Assembly: GCA_018816625.1 (NCBI GenBank) | Contig: JAHIVR010000027.1 | Coordinates: 1-18,883 of the forward strand | From: Nanobdellota archaeon | Lineage (GTDB): Archaea; Nanobdellota; Nanobdellia; Pacearchaeales; GW2011-AR1 | Direction of reading: 5' to 3' | DNA length: 18,883 nt | Part shown: piece by piece, positions 6,164-14,672 of the stretch | Layout: each line of letters begins with the position of its first letter | How positions within the stretch are numbered: the first letter of the stretch is position 1 | Notes under the pieces: generated by a model | What the model saw: only the letters and a program-made list of their open reading frames with translations | Told to the model about the DNA's origin: nothing | The model's database searches: none | Program-made: the position numbers and the translations under genes

Positions 6164-7090
6164 TTATTTCTTAGCTCTCAACCATCTGAAATCTCTAAGT
6201 ATTGAAGGAATTATATCTCCAGTACAAAAACAAGAGCACCCTTGCGTGTCAACAGTTTTTCTTACCCTCTCTATATTCTCTTCATAAAGCTTATCAAAAT
6301 TAAGGTCGTAATCCCTAAGATTTGCAAAAGGAACGGGAACCTTTATACAAGAAAAGACATCCAGCTTCTGATTTATGTTTATTGAAACAGTTCCGGCCAT
6401 ACACTTGTGAATTCTCTTTGGGGTCTTTATGGCCCTTCTAAGATAAGCATAATACAATTTGAATACGGGATGTTTGTGGGTGAGGTCTTTTGGAAGACCC
6501 TTTGTTGTTTTTGAGGTAGATCCGTAGTACTGTATCTCTTCAACCGGGTGGGCGATTACCTTCCCCGGAAACATACCCTCTATTATTTTTAATTGTTCGT
6601 GATTCTCATCAGTTATTGTAAATCCTATAGAAACATCTATTATTTTTGACATCTCTTTTATGTTTTTAACAACCATTTGAAAACCATCAACCCCCCTTGT
6701 TTTTTTGTAATACTCCCTCGTTCCATCAAGTGAAAACTTCATTCTAAATTTCTTTCTACCGTGTTTTTGGACAACTTTTTTTATTTTTTCAGAAACATTA
6801 ACATTAAGACCGTTACTTACCATGCTGACTTTTATTGGTTTTGCATACTTGAAGATTACATCAAATAACTCCTCAAATTTTGGATGAAGTGTCGGCTCTC
6901 CCCCGGTAATGCTAAACTGCTTAACCCCCCTTAGAATCTTACTTTTTTTGAACATTATTTCAAGCTCTCTTGGTTCAATGTACACTGGTTTTTTTGTCTT
7001 CCAAAAATTACAATAAACACATCTTGAATTACACCCATCAGTGATTGAAAGACTTAGTGAGTATGGTTTTTTCTTTATGTAGTTTTTCAT
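6164..7090 (-). CDS. Radical SAM protein with SPASM-like C-terminus
   Basis: This 308-residue protein carries the radical SAM cluster motif C20-x3-C24-x2-C27 (DGCNSRCVYCNFW), a glycine-rich SAM motif (ITGGEPTLHP, near residue 60) and the strand motifs of a partial TIM barrel. C-terminal cysteines (KCMAG...VFSC, then GCSCFC) suggest a SPASM/Twitch-type auxiliary Fe-S cluster, usual in enzymes that modify peptides or other large substrates. The substrate cannot be told. It follows the glycosyltransferase gene by 1 nt with a Shine-Dalgarno (GAGAGGG) 9 nt before its ATG, so the two are one operon. That suggests a joint role in building or modifying a glycan, lipid or surface protein (inference). 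Confidence 0.9.
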   Translation of the reverse strand: MKNYIKKKPYSLSLSITDGCNSRCVYCNFWKTKKPVYIEPRELEIMFKKSKILRGVKQFSITGGEPTLHPKFEELFDVIFKYAKPIKVSMVSNGLNVNVSEKIKKVVQKHGRKKFRMKFSLDGTREYYKKTRGVDGFQMVVKNIKEMSKIIDVSIGFTITDENHEQLKIIEGMFPGKVIAHPVEEIQYYGSTSKTTKGLPKDLTHKHPVFKLYYAYLRRAIKTPKRIHKCMAGTVSININQKLDVFSCIKVPVPFANLRDYDLNFDKLYEENIERVRKTVDTQGCSCFCTGDIIPSILRDFRWLRAKK

Positions 7091-7091
7091 A

Positions 7092-8018
7092 TTATATTAC
7101 CCTCTCTATCCTATAAGATTCGTTTCTTCTTCTTTCTAGTTTGTCATGTGAGAGCATGTCCCCCAAAAAACCAAAAAACAGAAAGTTAAATCCTATAAGC
7201 ACAAGCAGGATTCCCAATAAAAACATTGGTAGACTTTCTGTTATTGCCGTTCCAATGAAAAGTTTCTTGAGGAAGAGGTATGCTAGTGCTAACCCTCCAA
7301 TTCCTAAACTTATTAATCCCGCGCTTCCGAATATATGGCTAGGTCTTGTTGAGTAAGAAACAAAAAATTTCATTGTTAAAAGATCTATAAACCCTTTAAA
7401 CGGTTTAAAAATATTGAACTTACTCTGGCCAGATCTTCTAGGCCTTATTACTATCTCGTGTTCTGTTACTTTAAAACCTTTCCACAGTGCAAGCAGTGGA
7501 ATATACCTAAAAAGATTCCCGTATACAAAAATATTGTCCTTTACCTGCCTTGTAAAACCAATCTTACTACCAACACCATCTTTTAAATCTGTTTTAAATA
7601 AACTTCTTATTAAAAAATTTCCTATTGGGGTCACTATTCCAGGACCAATTCCCCCTCTACCACTCCTAACACTGGTAACCACATCATGACTCTTTAACTT
7701 TTCAAGATAATCATGAATGTATTTGGGGTCGTGTTGCCCATCCCCATCCATCACTATTATATTCTCACCTTTACAAATATCCAGTCCAGATTGAAGGGCA
7801 ACCCCCTTACCATAATTTGATCTGTGTTTTATGACTCTTATTTTTTTATCTTTCTTTGCAATCCTCTCCAGAACTTCGTAAGTTCTGTCTTCAGAACCAT
7901 CATCAACAAAGATAACCTCATATGTTTTTATTGATTTAAGAGTATCTCTAAGTTCATCATAAAGGTATTCTATATTTCCCTGTTCATTATAAACCGGGAT
8001 AATTACGGAAAGTATCAT
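7092..8018 (-). CDS. Polyprenyl-phosphate glycosyltransferase, family GT2 (DPM1/GtrB-like)
   Basis: With its start at ATG 8018 the protein has 308 residues: an N-terminal GT-A domain and two C-terminal transmembrane helices (about 229-251 and 264-287). Motifs are SVIIPVYNEQGN at the N-terminus, the nucleotide-sugar aspartates D39-D40 (VDDGSED), the metal-binding and catalytic DGDGQHD (91-97) and RSGQSK (195-200). Relatives move a sugar from UDP or GDP onto dolichyl or undecaprenyl phosphate for protein N-glycosylation or surface glycans. The sugar is unknown. The TTG at 8039 was rejected as start because it lies at the edge of the TATA element, whose spacing points to 8018. The gene diverges from a cluster of sequon-rich surface proteins, a plausible acceptor set (inference). 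Confidence 0.9.
   Translation of the reverse strand: MILSVIIPVYNEQGNIEYLYDELRDTLKSIKTYEVIFVDDGSEDRTYEVLERIAKKDKKIRVIKHRSNYGKGVALQSGLDICKGENIIVMDGDGQHDPKYIHDYLEKLKSHDVVTSVRSGRGGIGPGIVTPIGNFLIRSLFKTDLKDGVGSKIGFTRQVKDNIFVYGNLFRYIPLLALWKGFKVTEHEIVIRPRRSGQSKFNIFKPFKGFIDLLTMKFFVSYSTRPSHIFGSAGLISLGIGGLALAYLFLKKLFIGTAITESLPMFLLGILLVLIGFNFLFFGFLGDMLSHDKLERRRNESYRIERVI
7100..7106 (-). promoter_or_regulatory. Shine-Dalgarno site of the radical SAM gene
   Basis: The minus strand reads GAGAGGG, 9 nt before the ATG at 7090 and inside the end of the glycosyltransferase gene. Confidence 0.6.
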
Positions 8019-8039
8019 GTTTTTAGAAAATACGGGCAA

Positions 8040-8048
8040 TTTATAAAG
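8040..8048 (-). promoter_or_regulatory. TATA box of the glycosyltransferase operon
   Basis: The minus strand reads CTTTATAAA, centred 26 nt from the ATG at 8018, implying a leaderless start there. Confidence 0.7.
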
Positions 8049-8094
8049 ATTATCAACCTGGAGTAAGCATAAACATAATCTCTAATAAAGATAA

Positions 8095-8104
8095 TTTTAA
8101 AAAG
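8095..8104 (+). promoter_or_regulatory. TATA box of the surface-protein cluster
   Basis: TTTTAAAAAG is centred 26 nt before the ATG at 8125. It supports a leaderless mRNA and excludes the upstream TTG at 8110. Confidence 0.65.
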
Positions 8105-8124
8105 ATTAATTGGTTATTCGACAT

Positions 8125-11100
8125 ATGAAAAAGCAGGTTTTTATTTGTACATTAATTATATTTCTAAGTGCAATATCCAGCGTGAGTGCCGATCAGATTG
8201 ATGATGGATATAATTGCTTGTTACGTAACGTAAACAGTACCGGTTGCGCCTTTACAACAGAAGCTACAGCTTTTTCTTTGCTTGCTGTCAATCATCTAGA
8301 TTCTTGTAAACAAAAACTTCTTACAACAAAAAAAAGCGTTGGATGTTGGGGCCCGTCTTCTTCTTGCGACATAAAGACAACCGCTCAAGCAATTCTGGCA
8401 TTATACAAGGCAGGAGAAAACATAACCTCTTCTGCAAACTGGCTTTTTAGCCAAAAGAAAACATCAACAGATCTTTTATGGTTCCTTCAAACAGAGAGTA
8501 ATAGTGCTACCCAATGCACAATAACTCCATTTGGAAGTTCAGCAACAACAGTAAATATAGGAGCGGATAAAAAAATTACGGGGTCCCTGGGTTCGTGTTT
8601 TTCTTTATATGATGGAGGATACTGGCTCCAGATAAAAGAGGCGTGTTACGGAAAGTCTTTTGAGGTTTCTTGTGATACCCCTTTCTTAACAAATCTTCTA
8701 TACAAAGAGCCTGGTTCAACAACAATATATGTTTCAGAAGACACCCACAACGCTGGTGTGAGTGGAAGAACGAATGAAACAATAAATTCCCTATGTTTCA
8801 AAAATTCTGCTGGAAACTGTGATTATGAAGGAGGATTATGGGCTTCAATGGTTTTGTGGGTAGTTAACGAAAAAGTAAACGGGATATACAAATATGATTT
8901 AGAACCTTTTTTACCTTACTTAAACGCTCAATCCTCCAATACACAGAATAAACAATATCTTCCAGAAGTTTTCCTATATTCAATAACAGGAGCAGAGGAT
9001 TTTGCAAGCGCCTTGATGAATGACGCAAGTAGGATAAAGTTCAATACATACATCGAGGCTGGAGATTGGTCCTATAGTACCGCTCTTGCTCTTTCTACAT
9101 TTGAACCTGAATTACCAATTGCTTCATCATTTAGGACAAAAGCTACCCAGTGGTTTTTAGACACTCAAGAAAGATCAGGCTCTAATAAAGGTTGTTGGGT
9201 TAACGGGGACATGTTAAGGAATACGGCTTTCATACTAAGTTCTGTATGGGCAGATAGGGCCCCGGATGCCCCAGAAGTAGTGCAGCCAACACCAGAGTGT
9301 ATCTCCAACGCAACCTGCATAAATAATCTAACTCACTTCGGTCCAAACTTCTTTTGTAATGCAAGCCAGATGTGTCAACAAATAATTCCAAATGTGCAGT
9401 GTGTTGCACACACGGTAGCAGGAAATGTAACTTGCTGGTCGCAACTTCAGAATCCGTGGGCTTTTTGTAATGCAAGTAATAGATGTGAAATAAAAGCCCA
9501 ACAACAAAGACCCGAATGTAACCATTTAGTTGCAGGAGCAGATTTGCACTGTCAAAATCTCTATGGTAGCGCCTACTTTGTATGCAACGCAAGCGATGTT
9601 TGTGTTAACCACCCTCCACAATGTACGGCAACAACAGGATGTGACTTCACCATCCAAGATTGTGAGGCAGGGGTTTGTGTTCCTAAACCGGGAGGAAATT
9701 GTCAGAATGATACACAGTGTAGGGTTAGATACGATGCAAGGTATATATGTAATTCAACTAACTATTGTGTTATTGGTCCTCCAAGGTGTGGTAACGGGGT
9801 AGCTGATTTAACACTTAACGAAACATGTGATGGAAGCACATGGGGGTCTATAACAGGTTGTGCAGGTCTTCTAGTATACAACGCTGGAAATCTCTCTTGT
9901 TTCCCTCCAGGACACGTAGACCAGTGTACCTTTGATACTAGCCAGTGTTACAACTCAACTACAACAGAGTGTACAGACAACGCAACATGTGTGGAGGCTT
10001 ACAATTCAAGTTACGAATGCTTTTTAGGAGCTTGTAGAATAAAACCAACCCAACCCCCGGTGTGTGGAAATGGGGTTGTTGACCCTGGAGAAGATTGTGA
10101 ACCAGGGCTGGCTAACGGAAGAAACTGTTCTTACTATACTTATGATGGAGGAAACATCTCTTGTTATCCTGTAGGAAATGCAAAAGAGTGTAAGACGGAT
10201 GTATCTCAATGCTTTTTTGACGACGATGATCCGTGCCTTACAGATATAGAGTGTGTAAATCTTCTCAATGCTAGTTTTATATGTGACACAAGAACCGGGG
10301 ACTGTGTAAGAAGAACAACTACTGTAAATGCTTCTTGTACAGACGCAAATTATTTTTGTAGGTCAAGGGCTGGATGTGATTTAGATAGCGGATTAGTCAT
10401 AACAAGATTCACCTGCCCGTCAACTTATGTTTGTTGTAATAAACAACTAGTGGCAAGAGATAACACTTGTTCATCGGTAAACGGGACCATTTGCTCCTCT
10501 TCCCAGTTTTGTTCAAACGGAAGAACAGTTTCTGCCACAGGTTTAACAGGGGGACAGAGTTGTTGCGTGGGTGGAACGTGTCAAACAGGTTCTGGAAGTA
10601 GCAGTAGTGGAGGCACTCCAACAAACTGTGTTTATTATCAGGGCGGAACTTGTAAATCCTCTTGTTCTAGCACAGAACGAGAAATAAATGAGGCCTGTGC
10701 TTCAGGTTCTGGAGACAAGTGTTGTATTCCCTTGGGAGCCGCATGCACCGACGATTTAAACTGCACTAGCGGAAAGATTTGTGAGAACGGAAGATGTATT
10801 GTGAAACCAAGCGGAAGTTATTTCTGGCTATGGTTTTTCTTAATACTTATAGTTCTTGTTGTTCTAGCTATAGTCTTTAGAGAAAAACTCCGACCTACAT
10901 TTATGAAGATTCAATCAATGTTTGGAGGACTCTTTAATAAAAGTAGTAAAGGTCCAAGAGGCCCACCAAGACCAGGAATGCCTCCTCCAAGGATGTTAAA
11001 TCCAAGAGGAATGCCTATGAGGAGAATTCTTCCTTCTGGTTCAGGAAGTCCGGACCCAAGAGGCCCACCCCAAAGAGGACTGCCTCCAAGAGGCCCACCA

Positions 11101-11229
11101 AGACCAGGAATGCCTCCAAGAAGACCATCTGGTCCGCAACAAAGATCCAACCAAAAACCAGAACCAAAAGATAAATCGTCAGGAGAGTTGGACGATGTTC
11201 TTAAAAAATTAAAAGAAATGGGAAAATAA
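8125..11229 (+). CDS. Large surface protein: alpha/alpha-toroid head, Cys-rich modules, TM helix, Pro/Arg-rich tail
   Basis: The 1034-residue protein starts with a signal peptide (1-22, cut after VSA). Residues about 25-378 look like an alpha/alpha toroid of the prenyltransferase/terpene-cyclase/TED type. Repeated helices carry GCWGPSSSCDIKTTAQAILALYKAG and, at the end, GCWVNGDMLRNTAFILSSVW; no GCGEQ thioester is present. Residues 380-895 hold about a dozen disulfide-rich modules. Some are short (C-x5-C...FxCNAS-x3-C) and two are of the CGNGVxDxxExC type found in bacterial and archaeal secreted proteins. A transmembrane helix (about 898-918) and a cytoplasmic tail of about 115 residues follow, rich in Pro, Gly and Arg and ending in a charged helix (ELDDVLKKLKEMGK). 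About 22 N-glycosylation sequons lie outside. It is probably an adhesin, receptor or structural surface protein. The 68-residue gene follows after 1 nt. Confidence 0.88.
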   Translation: MKKQVFICTLIIFLSAISSVSADQIDDGYNCLLRNVNSTGCAFTTEATAFSLLAVNHLDSCKQKLLTTKKSVGCWGPSSSCDIKTTAQAILALYKAGENITSSANWLFSQKKTSTDLLWFLQTESNSATQCTITPFGSSATTVNIGADKKITGSLGSCFSLYDGGYWLQIKEACYGKSFEVSCDTPFLTNLLYKEPGSTTIYVSEDTHNAGVSGRTNETINSLCFKNSAGNCDYEGGLWASMVLWVVNEKVNGIYKYDLEPFLPYLNAQSSNTQNKQYLPEVFLYSITGAEDFASALMNDASRIKFNTYIEAGDWSYSTALALSTFEPELPIASSFRTKATQWFLDTQERSGSNKGCWVNGDMLRNTAFILSSVWADRAPDAPEVVQPTPECISNATCINNLTHFGPNFFCNASQMCQQIIPNVQCVAHTVAGNVTCWSQLQNPWAFCNASNRCEIKAQQQRPECNHLVAGADLHCQNLYGSAYFVCNASDVCVNHPPQCTATTGCDFTIQDCEAGVCVPKPGGNCQNDTQCRVRYDARYICNSTNYCVIGPPRCGNGVADLTLNETCDGSTWGSITGCAGLLVYNAGNLSCFPPGHVDQCTFDTSQCYNSTTTECTDNATCVEAYNSSYECFLGACRIKPTQPPVCGNGVVDPGEDCEPGLANGRNCSYYTYDGGNISCYPVGNAKECKTDVSQCFFDDDDPCLTDIECVNLLNASFICDTRTGDCVRRTTTVNASCTDANYFCRSRAGCDLDSGLVITRFTCPSTYVCCNKQLVARDNTCSSVNGTICSSSQFCSNGRTVSATGLTGGQSCCVGGTCQTGSGSSSSGGTPTNCVYYQGGTCKSSCSSTEREINEACASGSGDKCCIPLGAACTDDLNCTSGKICENGRCIVKPSGSYFWLWFFLILIVLVVLAIVFREKLRPTFMKIQSMFGGLFNKSSKGPRGPPRPGMPPPRMLNPRGMPMRRILPSGSGSPDPRGPPQRGLPPRGPPRPGMPPRRPSGPQQRSNQKPEPKDKSSGELDDVLKKLKEMGK
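10953..11117 (+). repeat. Direct repeats encoding the Pro/Arg-rich tail
   Basis: A 33-bp unit occurs identically at 10953-10985 and 11085-11117, with a shortened third copy near 11055-11070. Each unit encodes PRGPPRPGMPP or a part of it. The repeats build the low-complexity cytoplasmic tail of the toroid-headed protein. Confidence 0.8.
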
Positions 11230-11230
11230 A

Positions 11231-11437
11231 ATGAATCCTTTTAAGTTCAATTGGTTAAAATTAATTATCTCCTTCTTAATAATTTTTGTTTCATATTATT
11301 TTAGTTTAATGTTTAGAATGGTTGGAACAACCGGAATGACCCAAGAAGGCTATGTTTTAGTGATAATATCTATTTTATCCCTTTTTTATTTTCTTATAAT
11401 TCTTACTATGGGGATTCATAAACTGTTTAAAAAATAA
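11231..11437 (+). CDS. Small two-helix membrane protein
   Basis: The 68-residue product has two predicted transmembrane helices (about 9-28 and 42-62) joined by a short loop (RMVGTTGMTQEG) and lysine-rich ends (N-terminal FKFNWLK, C-terminal HKLFKK). By the positive-inside rule both ends are probably cytoplasmic. I do not recognise a family. It begins 1 nt after the stop of the toroid-headed protein, so it is co-transcribed with it and may be an assembly or accessory subunit. Only a weak GGGA motif precedes the start. The promoter of the next gene lies just after its stop codon. Confidence 0.75.
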   Translation: MNPFKFNWLKLIISFLIIFVSYYFSLMFRMVGTTGMTQEGYVLVIISILSLFYFLIILTMGIHKLFKK

Positions 11438-11440
11438 AAC

Positions 11441-11448
11441 TTTATTAA
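11441..11448 (+). promoter_or_regulatory. Internal TATA box of the beta-sandwich surface protein
   Basis: TTTATTAA is centred about 25 nt before the ATG at 11470, so the second half of the cluster probably has its own promoter and a leaderless mRNA. Confidence 0.6.
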
Positions 11449-11469
11449 TTGCTTTTTCTTATACAAATT

Positions 11470-13542
11470 ATGAAAAGTGGTGTGTTTGTAATACTCTTAT
11501 TACTCTTTCCCGTTGTTTCTGCAGTAACCCTAGATATTAAATCTAATTACGGGCAAGGAGAAACCCTCTTAGTTAAAATATCAGGAAACTTTGTTGACTC
11601 TCTTCAAGAAGAAAACATTTTCCTATACAGAGACAGATTTAGAATGCCTGTAGATTACGATGTTGCTAAGGTTGGTAACGATTATTATGTTAGGATGTCT
11701 CTAATAGGAAAAAACCCAAGCGATTATTCTTTTAAAATAAAAAACGTAAGATATTATGAGGGGGGGCTAATAACCAATAAAGAAATAGTAAGAAACTTCA
11801 CAATAAATCAGGAGTACGCTCCTTTCGCAATTGACCCTGGTTTTGTTATAACAAGAAATAATTTTATTGTAAAAGTACAGAGTTTACAATCTCCTCAAAC
11901 AATATCCATAACTCCTCCAACAGGCATTGTTTCAAGCTCACAAATAACTCTAAATTCAGGGCAGACTAAAAGCATAAGTTTTGATATTTCTGGTTTAACA
12001 GAATCTATTTTGGGAACATTAAGGTTAAGTTCCGGGAGTTTGACTTATAATCTCCCAATAAGTATTTACGTCCCTCCAGTTATTCAAGAGCCAGATCCAG
12101 AACCAGAGTGCTCAAATAATCAGTGGTGCGTGGACAATATTAGTCCAGATTTTTTTTGTAATGCCAGCGGATCTTGTGTGGCAATACAACCACAATGCAC
12201 AGCATCAATTCCGTGCCCTAGTGGTCAGGAGTGTCAACACGGAGTATGTGTTCAAGAGCAACCGCCAGAGCCCCCACAACCATACTGCGGAGATAATGAC
12301 GTTAATGTTGGAGGAGAGGATTGTGATGGAAGCGATTTTGGCCCTGTAAGCGGGTGTGCAAATTACGGTTTTAATAACGGAACTCTTTCGTGTAACGCCC
12401 CGGGAACAGTTAATGAGTGCAAGATAGACCCAAAAAATTGTTTTACAAGCTCCACTCTTGAGTGTACGGAGGCTAACCAGGCAACAACATGTGGTCCCAC
12501 AAAAGTTTGTATTGGCAATCGTTGTGCAACTCCGCCCCAAGAGCCAGAGGAAGAAGAGATTCTTTGCGGGAACACCGGTATAAATCCAGGAGAAGCATGT
12601 GATGGAGTTAATTGGGGGGCAATAGTCGGGTGTATCAATTGGGGATTTAATAACGGAACTCTTTCTTGTTCATCAACATGCACTTTTAATACCGCTCTTT
12701 GTTTTAACAATCCAATAATTCCCCCAAACATTACCTGTACTTCAGGAACTAGTTGTAATTACACCCACGAGTGTATAAAATCAACTTGCATAGCGAGATC
12801 TGCTGCTGACTGTCAGACAAAAGCCGAGTGTAATCTGGGAGAAGAATGCATACACGAAAAATGTATTTTCAAAGGTTTACCATGTGTTGAAGATTCCGAT
12901 TGCAATAGTTCTTACAAAGAATGTAAACCAAATGGGGTATGCGGAATTAAAATCGGAAGCGAATGTGGAGCGAGTGGAAACTGTAGTGAGGTATATCAAG
13001 AGTGTATCTCTGGATATTGCATTGGAGAACCTGAGTGCGAAATAAACGATGATTGCTCTAACGGCTGGGAGTGTGTTGCGTCTGGGGAGTGCTGGCCAAA
13101 AGAAGAGATAATTGAATGCACTTCAGATAACAACTGCACAACAAACCAAACATGTTTACAATATACTTGTCTAGACTTTGATGTTCAGTGTAAATTTGAT
13201 AGGAATTGTGGAGAGGGTTTAGAGTGTTATAAAGGGGAGTGTAAAGAAAAAAAAGATCTCCCAATAACAAACTCAACAAAGACCTGCCCGGAATTGATTG
13301 TTGGAGGAAAGAATGGTTCAAGATGTAAAACTAATTATTATTGTAATGGAACTTCTCTCCAGGTCTTAGGAAGCAGTTGCTGCTTTGGCAATTGTGTAAA
13401 AGAAGAGGTTAGTTCTAACTCCAAATGGATAGGATGGGCCTTAATAGGCGTTCTCGGGCTTATTTTACTTGTCTTTTTTATTAAATATAAAAAAACCAGG
13501 AGGCCAACTCCAAATCTGGCTAAAATAGGATTAAGAAGATGA
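11470..13542 (+). CDS. Surface protein: beta-sandwich head, Cys-rich modules, C-terminal TM anchor
   Basis: The 690-residue protein has a signal peptide (1-18, cut after VSA) and an N-terminal region (19-200) with the alternating pattern of two beta-sandwich domains (VTLDIKSNYGQGETLLVKISG; then ISITPPTG...GQTKSISFDISG). A Pro/Glu linker leads to about 12 Cys-rich modules (212-645): two of the CGN/CGD...GExCDG...NNGTLSC type and many short C-x5-C-x5-C-x5-C units. A transmembrane helix (about 653-673) and a short basic tail end it. The last module before the membrane is the same CC type as in its two large neighbours. The track-independent start at 11470 is chosen from TATA spacing and signal-peptide shape rather than the TTG at 11449. 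It overlaps the next gene by 4 nt. It is probably a partner of the toroid-headed protein at the cell surface; the binding target is unknown. Confidence 0.87.
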   Translation: MKSGVFVILLLLFPVVSAVTLDIKSNYGQGETLLVKISGNFVDSLQEENIFLYRDRFRMPVDYDVAKVGNDYYVRMSLIGKNPSDYSFKIKNVRYYEGGLITNKEIVRNFTINQEYAPFAIDPGFVITRNNFIVKVQSLQSPQTISITPPTGIVSSSQITLNSGQTKSISFDISGLTESILGTLRLSSGSLTYNLPISIYVPPVIQEPDPEPECSNNQWCVDNISPDFFCNASGSCVAIQPQCTASIPCPSGQECQHGVCVQEQPPEPPQPYCGDNDVNVGGEDCDGSDFGPVSGCANYGFNNGTLSCNAPGTVNECKIDPKNCFTSSTLECTEANQATTCGPTKVCIGNRCATPPQEPEEEEILCGNTGINPGEACDGVNWGAIVGCINWGFNNGTLSCSSTCTFNTALCFNNPIIPPNITCTSGTSCNYTHECIKSTCIARSAADCQTKAECNLGEECIHEKCIFKGLPCVEDSDCNSSYKECKPNGVCGIKIGSECGASGNCSEVYQECISGYCIGEPECEINDDCSNGWECVASGECWPKEEIIECTSDNNCTTNQTCLQYTCLDFDVQCKFDRNCGEGLECYKGECKEKKDLPITNSTKTCPELIVGGKNGSRCKTNYYCNGTSLQVLGSSCCFGNCVKEEVSSNSKWIGWALIGVLGLILLVFFIKYKKTRRPTPNLAKIGLRR

Positions 13543-14672
13543 ATACAGGTTTTGATATGAGAAGAATGCCAATGAGAAGACCTCCAATGGAGCCTCCAAA
13601 TGGCTCTATGATTCAAAGATATCCCCCACAATATCCTCCCAACTATCCCCCGCAATACGGCCAACCCCCAAGATCCTATAAAAAATGGTTTTTCATAGGG
13701 GGATTTTTGGTTTTAGTTGTTCTTGTTCTTCTATTCTTTTTTATGGGAGGTAAAAAAATATCTGCAGAGGATCTTGTGAGTGGAACAAATGTAGATTTGG
13801 GAAAAGACAAAAGCGTTAAGATGGAAATAAAGGATGAGGAACACAAACTAACAGTTGAATTCGTTAATACTGATAGTGTTGATATTATTGTAGAAAGCTC
13901 TCCCCAGAGAGGAAGAATACTTCTTAATGAAGAAGAGAAATTTGATATTGATTCTGATAATATTTATGACTTAAAAGTTAAATTAGAGGGAATAAGTGAA
14001 GGAAAGGCAAATCTTAATTTAAAAAAGATAAGTGAAGCGTTATGTTCAGAAAATTGGGGATGCACTAACTGGACGAGATGTTTAAACGGAACTCAATCAA
14101 GACTATGTACTGATTCAAATAGATGCAGGACAACAGACAATAAACCATCTGAAGTGCAGTCTTGTACCACTGTTCCAACCTGCCAACAAGGAGATGGGTG
14201 TTTAAACACCTGCACTCTAGGGGATTTAGACTGCACTTGCACAGAACAAAACGGAACAATATGTGCGACAAACCAAGGCTGTTCGGCATCCGTAATTAAT
14301 TCTTCAAATTCAAATAAATGTTGTATTGGTGAGTGCGTTGACACAAACCCGATAGGGTTTACAGAAATATGCCTTAGTTTTGATGGTCCGTGTTTCAATA
14401 TGACGGATTTTTATCAAGTATACCCTGGATGTTGTAATCTAAACGCAACAGTGAATGTTAGCGGGACAATCTACCCAGAGTGCAATTTGGTATTAAATTA
14501 TACAGATACCATAACGAATTGTAGTAATATCCCGTGTCCTAATTGCACAATTGGGGTACAAGAATGCATGAGTACTCAATGGGATGGGTCTTATGCGAGT
14601 TATTGCGGAGATTGTATATTAGATTCATCATGTAGTGGGAATTACACTTGTCAAGAACATCTCTGTTCTTAA
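13539..14672 (+). CDS. Type II membrane surface protein: Pro-rich cytoplasmic N-terminus, TSP1-like and Cys-rich ectodomain
   Basis: The 377-residue protein has reversed topology compared with its neighbours. A Pro/Tyr/Arg-rich N-terminus (1-47, MPMRRPPMEPP then repeated PPQY/PPNY) precedes a transmembrane helix (about 51-69), a likely beta-rich extracellular domain (75-165), and a Cys-rich region (168-377). The latter begins with a thrombospondin type 1-like repeat (CTNWTRCLNGTQSRLC: Cys-x-x-Trp-x-x-Cys-x-x-Gly). It also contains the NGTxC...CCxGxC module (238-266) shared with the two large proteins. Sequons are frequent. It starts inside the stop of the 690-residue protein (ATGA overlap), so the two are translationally coupled and probably act together. 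The C-terminus has no second anchor. A role in a surface complex is inference. Confidence 0.87.
   Translation: MNTGFDMRRMPMRRPPMEPPNGSMIQRYPPQYPPNYPPQYGQPPRSYKKWFFIGGFLVLVVLVLLFFFMGGKKISAEDLVSGTNVDLGKDKSVKMEIKDEEHKLTVEFVNTDSVDIIVESSPQRGRILLNEEEKFDIDSDNIYDLKVKLEGISEGKANLNLKKISEALCSENWGCTNWTRCLNGTQSRLCTDSNRCRTTDNKPSEVQSCTTVPTCQQGDGCLNTCTLGDLDCTCTEQNGTICATNQGCSASVINSSNSNKCCIGECVDTNPIGFTEICLSFDGPCFNMTDFYQVYPGCCNLNATVNVSGTIYPECNLVLNYTDTITNCSNIPCPNCTIGVQECMSTQWDGSYASYCGDCILDSSCSGNYTCQEHLCS

Noticed and set aside
8125..9260. Complement-like thioester (TED) domain
   Set aside because: The toroid-like helices are present but the GCGEQ thioester motif is not.
9230..9592. Minus-strand ORF of 120 codons inside the toroid-headed gene
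   Set aside because: It lies within a clear Cys-rich coding frame and shows no domain or start signal of its own.
10911..11150. Gly/Pro-rich ORF on the minus strand
   Set aside because: It is the antisense of the repetitive Pro/Arg tail; its composition is a by-product of the repeats.
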